From Ypsolopha sequella (lineage: Eukaryota; Arthropoda; Insecta; Lepidoptera; Ypsolophidae): a stretch of DNA of 64,000 bases. The DNA is taken from NCBI GenBank assembly GCA_934047225.1, contig OW203989.1:2021977-2085976 (forward strand), in the 5' to 3' direction. The notes beneath the pieces were generated by a model, which saw nothing but the letters and a program-made list of their open reading frames with translations, had not been told where the DNA came from and searched no databases. The translations under genes were made by a program, and so were the position numbers. Positions 57,501 to 64,000 of the stretch are shown piece after piece. Numbering within the stretch: position 1 is the first letter of the stretch; every line of letters begins with the position of its first letter.

Positions 57501-58535
57501 ACATTACGGGACGGATTGTAGGGGGGAGGAGGGGCATGGGGGGGAGGGGGAGGGGAAGGGCTACCCCCTGGTACCCCTCCCCTTTGTAGCAAACCCATGG
57601 TTTTTGAGATATTCATGGTTGAAGTTTGAGGTTATGTATGTGATAATACCTCGATAGAGGGGTGAGCGGGGGGATATTAATGAGAAGAGAGCAAGCGGAT
57701 AATACTTCGCGGGTTCGTCCATCAATTTGATTCCTCCACCCCCCTTCTATCGAGATATTTTGGACTGTTTGAACCTATCAGTACAGAAGTCACCTATTTT
57801 GACACAAATTCCTTTCTGCATCGGCTCCGGCGCTGCGGGAAGTGCAGCCCCTTCGCCCTTGCGTAACAAAGCATAGGCACCCATGCTTTATTACTGCGGG
57901 CGGGAGCTGCCCTCCCTCCGCGCCTTCGGCTTTTCATATACACTCTAGGGGTAGTAGCCACAAGACTGTATAGAGTCGGAGTGCACTAAGTCGGTTTTTG
58001 AACAGTTTAACCTACCAGTACAGAAGTCGATTTTTAGCCATGGTAGTCACACGTGTTAGTTAGACAGGAGTACGTAAAACGATCTCGACCGCAAAAGCAA
58101 CAAACGACAACTAATCAACGCGAAACGTCACTAAAACAAAATGGCGTCGTTTTGCGTTTCGTTTTAGCACAGCAGAAACACAATTTTTCTTTTTAAATAA
58201 CGTTAAATTAATAATCTTTATAATGATTTTCACGTTAATATACAAAATTTTAAGTTTGCAATACAAACCAAAACATATTGAATGTGAATTACAACATAAT
58301 TACGGTAAAACTCGTCACATGTGGTTGTATGGACTTAACCTTTGCATAACGAAACGCAATTGACATGTCAAAAGTGATGGTTGTAAGTCAAAACGAAAAT
58401 TTTATTGTCAACTTTTAATAATTTATTTCTCGAAAACTACGCATTTGCTACAAAAAAGAATTCGGTGAAAGACTTCTTATATCATCTACTTTCTGTAAAA
58501 AAATTACGAAAGCCCAGACTAGCGTCCCGTAATGT
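57501..58535. mobile_element. G-rich non-autonomous element 1 in copia pol
   Basis: Termini ttacgggacg and cgtcccgtaa are inverted, with ATGTACA on both sides (a 7-bp duplication, though the word is itself nearly palindromic). It shares an internal block (around 57735-57985) with the element at 59102-60180, in inverse orientation. Confidence 0.75.
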
Positions 58536-58639
58536 ACAGTTTATCCAAAGCTCATATTAAAAATGGAACTTGGAAAATTGTTGCAAAAGAGAATAAATAA
58601 CAAGAATATTGTTGACTATAAGATGGTTCTGAAAATAAT

Positions 58640-59093
58640 GTTGAAACAAAGAAAGCACGCCTTGTGGCTCGTGGATTTAGTCAGAGACCAGGGATTGACT
58701 ATAATGAAACGTTTGGTTCTGTAGCAAAACTAAGTTCCATAAGCTTTTTAATAGCTACAGCTGTAAAAGAAAATTTGCAATTGGACCAACTTGATGTGAC
58801 AACTGCATTCCTTAATGGTAATCTTACTGAAAACATTATCATGAAGAAGCCAAAATACTTAGAGAAATATCTTTATCAGATAATGTTAGAAGAAAGCTCT
58901 AATAAAGATTTGTCACTGTTTAACAGAGCGCAAGAAATGCTAGAAGACACAAGAAAAATAAAAGGAGAACAAGTTTGCAAGTTACAGAAAGCTTTATATG
59001 GACTTAAACAGTCAGGAAGACAATGGTATATAAGGCTTGATGCTGAACTACAAGCACAGGGCTTTAAGTCATTACAGGCAGACCCATATATGT
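58640..59093 (+). pseudogene. Old copia RT, first part
   Basis: Encodes KKARLVARGFSQRPGIDYNE, LDQLDVTTAFLNGNL and LQKALYGLKQSGRQWY, typical of copia RT. It is interrupted by the insertion at 59102. Confidence 0.88.
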
Positions 59094-59101
59094 CAGTACA
59101 C

Positions 59102-60180
59102 GGGTTGGATTTAGTATCGTTTGGCAGTTGTATGGGGGTGAAAGTGGTTAAAGCTGGTAAAGGGGGGGTCCCCGATTATAACGCTATCACACTTATTAAA
59201 AGGTAATGCACATTTTTCGAGAAATAAATGAAAATTGTTTCTAACCTAAAATCAGGTAAAAGGCGAAAACGGAACGTTAAAATGGGCGTTTGACAACCAA
59301 ATCTGTCCTAGTTTATTGTCTGTGGTGCAAAATATTGTGCAATAACGATGAAACGGAACGCAAAAAAAAAATGCGTCATGTGTTACTGTCATTCGTAATT
59401 CGTTTATTCATTCCGTTTCTGCTCGAGTTCCGTGAATGTTCTCCCTGTGCTGTGTGGTGTTTTTGTTTTGGTTTTCTTCGACGACTTTGGCTTGTTTCCT
59501 GGACTTTGATTGTTTGCATTCCCGATTGAAATCCTGCTCAAAAGGAGGTTAGTGTACCCCACTTCATGATTAAAATAGGTTAAATCTGTTTCAAAACCGA
59601 ATCAGAGCACCCCGACTCTATACAGTCTTGTGGCTACTACCCCTAGAGTGTATATAAAAAGCCGAAGGCGCGAAGGGAGGGCAGCCCCCGCCCGCCGTAA
59701 TAAAGCTTGGCACCTGCGTGAGCCGTAGCGGCTGAGGCTGGTCGCCGAAGGCGACCAACAAGCCGAAGCTGTGGAGGCGAGCACAGGTGCCTGTGCTTTG
59801 TTACGCAAGGGCGAAGGGGCTGCACTTCCCACAGCGCCGTAGCCGATGCAGAAGTGAATTTGTGATATAAAAGTGACTTCAGTATTGATAGGTTCAAATG
59901 GTTCAAAAATTTACTTCTGCACTGGTAGGTTCAAGGTTAAAAGAAGGGGGGTTTCTGCACTCCCAGCTTATAAGGAAGTTCTTCTATCTCCCCCCACCTT
60001 TACTTTAAAAATATAACCTGAATTTGTAGATTATAACCTCAAGAAAGTAAAAAATTAATTATAAAAAAACGATGCATTACCTTTTAATGGGGGGGTACCA
60101 GGGGGTAGGGGTCCACCCCCCCCACCCTCCCCCCACCCCCACCCCCCCCTCCGCCTGCCAAACGATACTAAATTTTAACC
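59102..60180. mobile_element. G-rich non-autonomous element 2 in copia pol
   Basis: 1079 bp flanked by the perfect 8-bp duplication CAGTACAC (59094-59101, 60181-60188). Ends are imperfect inverted repeats (tttagtatcgtttggcag and its complement). Long C- and G-tracts lie near the right end. It shares an internal block with the element at 57501-58535. Confidence 0.85.
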
Positions 60181-60188
60181 CAGTACAC

Positions 60189-61151
60189 TCTCATGAAAGG
60201 AGGAGTAAAAATAATAATGGCAATATATGTGGATGACCTTATTATTGCATACTCTTGCAAGAAGGCACTAGAAGAAATAAAAAAATCTCTTATGCAAAGT
60301 TCCTCATGAAGGATCTGGGAGAGCCAAAACAGTGTCTTGGCATCGAAATTAATAAAACAAAAAATGGTGTAAAGCTGACACAAGTGAAGTACATACAAAA
60401 AATACTAAAAAGATTTAAAATGGAAGACTGCAAACCTGTCAATACCCCAGTAGAACCGCATCTGAAGCTTGAAAGAAAAGAAGTATATGATGACCTGCCA
60501 TACCAGAACCTGATAGGTGCCCTCATGTACTTTGCTGTCGCTACATGACCAGACATAACTTTTACTGTCAGCTTCCTGAGCCAATTTAATAATTGTTTTA
60601 GAGAAGAGCATTTCAAACATGCGAAAAGGGTTCTGCGTTACCTAAAAAGAACAAAAGATATTGGAATTGTTTATAAAAAAACTGGAGAAGATTTATGTGG
60701 ATATGCTGATGCCGAATGGGCTGGTTGTACCCTGGACAGAAAGTCCTACACAGGATATTGTTTTAAGTACTCCGGTGCCTGCATCTCATGGGAAGCAAAG
60801 GAACAGAGAACCGTCGCATTGAGCACCGCAGAAGCTGAATATATTAGCTTACCAGAAGCTGCAAAAGAAACTATTCATCTGAAACTACTGTTAGAGGAGA
60901 TAGGCAACAAACAAGAAGCAGTGATATTATTTAATGACAACGAGGCTGCACAAAAGCTTAGTAAGAATCCCATTGTGAGTGCGAAGTCAAAGCACATTGA
61001 CACCAAGATGCATTTTATCAGAGATTGTGTGCAGCAAAACTTGATAAAGATAAAGTACCAGCAGTCAAATGAGATGGAAGCAGACATATTTACAAAGGGT
61101 TTACCTGCGCCACAGCTCCTCAAATTGAGACAGAATATAGGACTATTTTGA
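60189..61151 (+). pseudogene. Old copia RT end and RNase H
   Basis: Continues the RT with AIYVDDLIIAYSC, then shifts frame near 60285. RNase H follows, with YADAEWAGC, ALSTAEAEYISL and HIDTKMHFIRD. A TGA at about 60546 replaces the arginine of the usual RPDIT phrase. The last 110 codons are open. Confidence 0.87.
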
Positions 61152-61194
61152 AGCATGAAGATCAAAGATTTAAGCTATCCGTGAGGGGGAGTAT

Positions 61195-61335
61195 TGTGAT
61201 TGTGCACACGAATAGTCAGAATAGTCTTTGTTCAATTCTAATTTAAATGCAACAAAAAATATTATATAATTTATAACTAACAGAAAACTGCTAAAATAAA
61301 ACGTGATTAAACAGAAAGATTGCTTTTGAATCACA
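61195..61335 (+). repeat. Old copia 3' LTR
   Basis: About 141 bp, TGTGATTG ... AATCACA. It matches 54220-54235 plus 55055-55193 with numerous differences, implying an old insertion. Confidence 0.82.
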
Positions 61336-61901
61336 ATTAATATTAAATTGTAAATATACATACAAGAATGCCAGCAATATTCATTTTGTAATTTTACGTT
61401 CATCTAGTAATTTGTCATTTAAGATATAATTAATTAGTTAAATTGTTAATTAAGATATATGTTGATCACCTTCTGTACTTTGTTGTAGGTCATAACAATC
61501 ATCACAAGGATTTACAGGATGCCGAATTCCTCGAATTTAGTTTTCATTAATACAGTGCTTTGGTTTATGACGTGACATTGACGGAATTATATGTGTTAGT
61601 CACACACAGTGGAATCTGACGGATGTGTCCTAAATCTTATCAGAAGCCAAAAACAAGAAATAATAATAATACATAATACTGTGCCACAAATTCCCCTAAT
61701 AATATTGTGATTATTACTTTGGAAGATTATCATAGGTAGGTACCTAATTTCGTATTCGCATCGCATCGCGTAGGCCCAGAGCATAGTAGTGAGTAACACT
61801 TCCTTGCCTTGGGCATATCATAATATCATTCTGCACTTCTTGCATTTGAATTTGTCATCTATCGTTTTCATAATATCCCAAATAAAGATTTTTTTATTTA
61901 G

Positions 61902-62172
61902 GAACTGGATGAAATACCGCCATTTAGAGAGCCGACCATCTGCCTGAGCCCAGCCAGCAAGAGTACCACCTCAACATCATCATCTTCAAGATATTTGATT
62001 GAAGTCGCCTCTTACTGGGCTACCATGAATAAAGGAAAGTGGCTAAACAAGAATGAGGTGCTCAGGGACCTTCAGGAGGTGTGTGGACGTCCTGCAACAA
62101 AACATGTGTACAAGGATAGCCTGACTGAGATTAGGGATAAGCCTCCAGTTGCTGTAACATGTGAAGATGATG
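61902..62172 (+). CDS. Exon of an unidentified host gene
   Basis: Acceptor ttttttatttag ends at 61901; donor GTAAGT at 62173. The reading frame is open through 90 codons: ELDEIPPFREPTICLSP, a serine/threonine run, then RYLIEVASYWATMNKGKWLN, NEVLRDLQEVCGRPA and DKPPVAVTCEDD plus one base. The compact charged sequence and good splice sites look like a real gene. I do not recognise the family. It lies about 570 bp after the old copia, and earlier exons may lie beyond that element. Confidence 0.7.
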
Positions 62173-62700
62173 GTAAGTTATTGATTGTTTGTAATATAAT
62201 AATCAGTGATCAGAAGTACTGGCTGGATGTTCTCAATAATCAAACGATTCCATCTTTAATTTACAACGGGACCCCAATCGTCTTTTCCGACAAAGTAAAA
62301 AACTCAGGTGCTATATTCGACTGCAGATCTGTCCTTTAAAACCAAAATCATACTCATTCAATGTCCAATGAGTCCAACTATGGAATGCTCTTCCTTCCGC
62401 ATAGTATTCGCGACGTTCCTTTAAGAAAAAACTTAAAGAACATTACCTTTCACAATCTGAATACATAGATATTATATATATTTATGTTTATGTAATTTAT
62501 TACACACTATGTATATTTATAATATTTTATAGATTGTATTTATAGTAGGTAAGTTTTGATATAAATTTTTATTTTGTTATTAAACTTGTATACTTAATTC
62601 TTTGTGTGTTCTTCTCTGTGTATACGTGTATGATTACTTCGTCTATGTTACTTTTTCCTATTGTGATGGTTTTGCTCTCAGAAAAACATTAGTGTTGATT

Positions 62701-63152
62701 GGTGTAACACGACTTTATTTGACAGGACTAACCTTATTTTGAGCGTCCTGTCTTTGTCTTTACAGTATAGAAAGAAAAAGACAGAACGCTTGAATTAAAT
62801 TATTATTACATACGGCTTGAACACTCACTTATGATTGTTGTTGACTATATGCCAATCGTTTCAACGATACAATTTCGGCATTATCAAGGCGAGTATCGTC
62901 CTTAGGACCACGACGACGCGGCGTTCACCGTCGTTGTCAAACGGGCACTGGCAGCCGCCGATCGACGGTGAACGCCGCGTCGTCGTCCAAAGAACGACAC
63001 TCGCCTTGATAATATAAATAGTCAACAACAATCATAAGTGAGTGTTCAAGCCGTATGTAATAATAATTTAGTAGTCGCTCACGCGAGTTTTAATAATATT
63101 ATACGCCTGAATTAAGTTTAGTCCTGTCATAAAATGCAAGTTGTGTTACACC
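62701..63152. mobile_element. MITE family A, copy 3, with nested insertion
   Basis: Ends ggtgtaacacgact and its near complement, as in 5681-5819. The middle is occupied by the TA-target palindrome at 62798-63068. It lies within the intron of the unidentified gene. Confidence 0.82.
62798..63068. mobile_element. Almost perfectly palindromic TA-target element
   Basis: 271 bp flanked by TA (62796-62797, 63069-63070). Arms of about 120 bp are complementary with small mismatches (attattattacatacggc at the left end, cgacgacgcggcgttcaccg near the centre). Unusually GC-rich near the centre for this region. Confidence 0.87.
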
Positions 63153-63203
63153 AATTCGACACCATTATCACTTTGTAGCTCAACTACTAAAATATGTTCA
63201 CAG

Positions 63204-63310
63204 AAGAAACTTTCCTGTACATGATGGGCTGCAGGAGAGGAGATAACAACATAGAGAGGAACGAACGCACGGAACCAGACTTGCCTTGCATTTCTCACTG
63301 GTTGGATCAA
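63204..63310 (+). CDS. Next exon of the unidentified host gene
   Basis: Acceptor tatgttcacag ends at 63203; donor GTAAGT at 63311. Two bases complete the glutamate codon split from 61902-62172, then ETFLYMMGCRRGDNNIERNE and RTEPDLPCISHWLDQ. The phase match with the previous exon supports one gene. The gene continues beyond the window. Confidence 0.68.
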
Positions 63311-63424
63311 GTAAGTAACTTCTCAATAACTGTCTATACTGGCAAGACTTACAAAATAAAAAAGTAGCGAAGTGTTGACTTTACTTGAAATATTCTTTGA
63401 TTATTGGAAACTTGCTTTTTCCCG

Positions 63425-64000
63425 CGGCTTCACTCGCGTGGTAGTATCTTTCAATTAATGTTTAAAATAAAATAAAAACTATTATCGACACTTTTCTGCT
63501 TAGCAGTTATTTTATCAACACCCCATATAGCTTGTACGTTGATCAGGGACACTAAGAGATTTTAATAAAGAAAACCAAAGATGGAACAGACTGACACAAA
63601 AATTCTAAAAAACAGGTGGAAATCGGACTCGCGTCGAAGGGTTTCGTACCACTACAAAAAATGAGTACGGGACCCTAAAAACGGTTTTTGTAAATGGCGA
63701 TATAGATGATATATCAACATTAAGGTGACAAAAAACAAGATGCTTAAACGGTAGCTTCTAACAAACAATTCAGCATCCTCTTTTTATTATTCGTTGTTTT
63801 AATTTGAAGGCGTTTACAAATATCTCACCAAAGGAACTTGTATACTAGATAGAGATTAAACAAATAATGTTAAAAATATCGCGGTTTTTTGCATTATCCC
63901 ATTGGGTTGTTTATTGTACTGCCTCATTGGGTTGGGTTATTCCCAGAGCTCCAAAAATTTCTTCCCACCGCTCCAAAAATTCAATTTAATATTTATTATT
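63425..64000. other. Intron with repeat fragments
   Basis: At 63420-63445 cccgcggcttcactcgcg resembles a decayed Helitron-like 3' hairpin on the - strand. At 63604-63690 a reversed fragment of the lepidopteran-type repeat appears (ggtggaaatcggactcgcg, tacgggaccct). No further exon is supported before the window ends. Confidence 0.45.

Larger units (their letters stand above)
54220..61335 (+). mobile_element. Old copia element, broken by three insertions
   Basis: The 5' LTR is at 54220-54235 continued at 55055-55193; the 3' LTR is at 61195-61335. The LTRs differ at many positions. A primer-binding-like ggttatg follows the 5' LTR and the purine tract gtgaggggga precedes the 3' LTR. Gag, protease, integrase, RT and RNase H remain in pieces with stops and shifts. 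A hAT (54236-55046) sits in the 5' LTR and two related elements sit in pol (57501-58535, 59102-60180). Confidence 0.88.

Overview
The window looks like a piece of a lepidopteran (moth or butterfly) nuclear genome. It is AT-rich, with short exons in long introns bounded by GT/AG. It carries tRNA-headed SINEs and the repeat ending in 'gtccgactcgcacttgg' that I associate with Lepidoptera, plus Helitrons, mariner, hAT, CR1, Jockey, copia and gypsy elements. There are no operons, no prokaryotic signals and no CRISPR array.

Host genes. (1) An axonemal WD40 protein, CFAP52 (WDR16), runs on the + strand from 5553 to 36477. I could splice 16 exons in a continuous frame, giving 699 residues plus a stop; the 5' exon(s) lie left of the window. 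(2) ATG12, the ubiquitin-like autophagy protein, is complete on the - strand at 37804-40212 in three exons (127 aa), convergent with CFAP52. (3) Two phase-compatible exons of a gene I do not recognise lie on the + strand at 61902-62172 and 63204-63310. A possible THAP-type first exon (41255-41331) and a THAP-like remnant (43386-43471) are weaker calls.

Mobile elements fill most of the rest. 982-5360: complete copia element with identical 148-bp LTRs. 11056-11695: hAT-type element inside a decayed Jockey-like LINE (10972-13246). 15781-20560: CR1-like LINE on the - strand with long open ORF1 and ORF2. 28648-30746: complete mariner-type transposon with a DD41D transposase and terminal inverted repeats of about 290 bp. 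44575-50095: a fold-back repeat whose left arm is split by a Helitron and whose inner part carries a recent gypsy-derived element (46294-49643) that keeps gag and protease but has lost RT, RNase H and most of integrase in frame. 54220-61335: an old copia element broken by a hAT in its 5' LTR and by two related G-rich elements in pol. Many smaller MITEs and SINEs are resolved by their target-site duplications.

The most unusual host-gene feature is that three separate CFAP52 exons (6312-6516, 22631-22776, 34850-34979) are each followed by partial, mostly decayed tandem copies of themselves inside the next intron. One copy of the penultimate exon keeps an open, similar reading frame and was then hit by a TA-target MITE. 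Comparisons with named families are from memory; no database search was possible.
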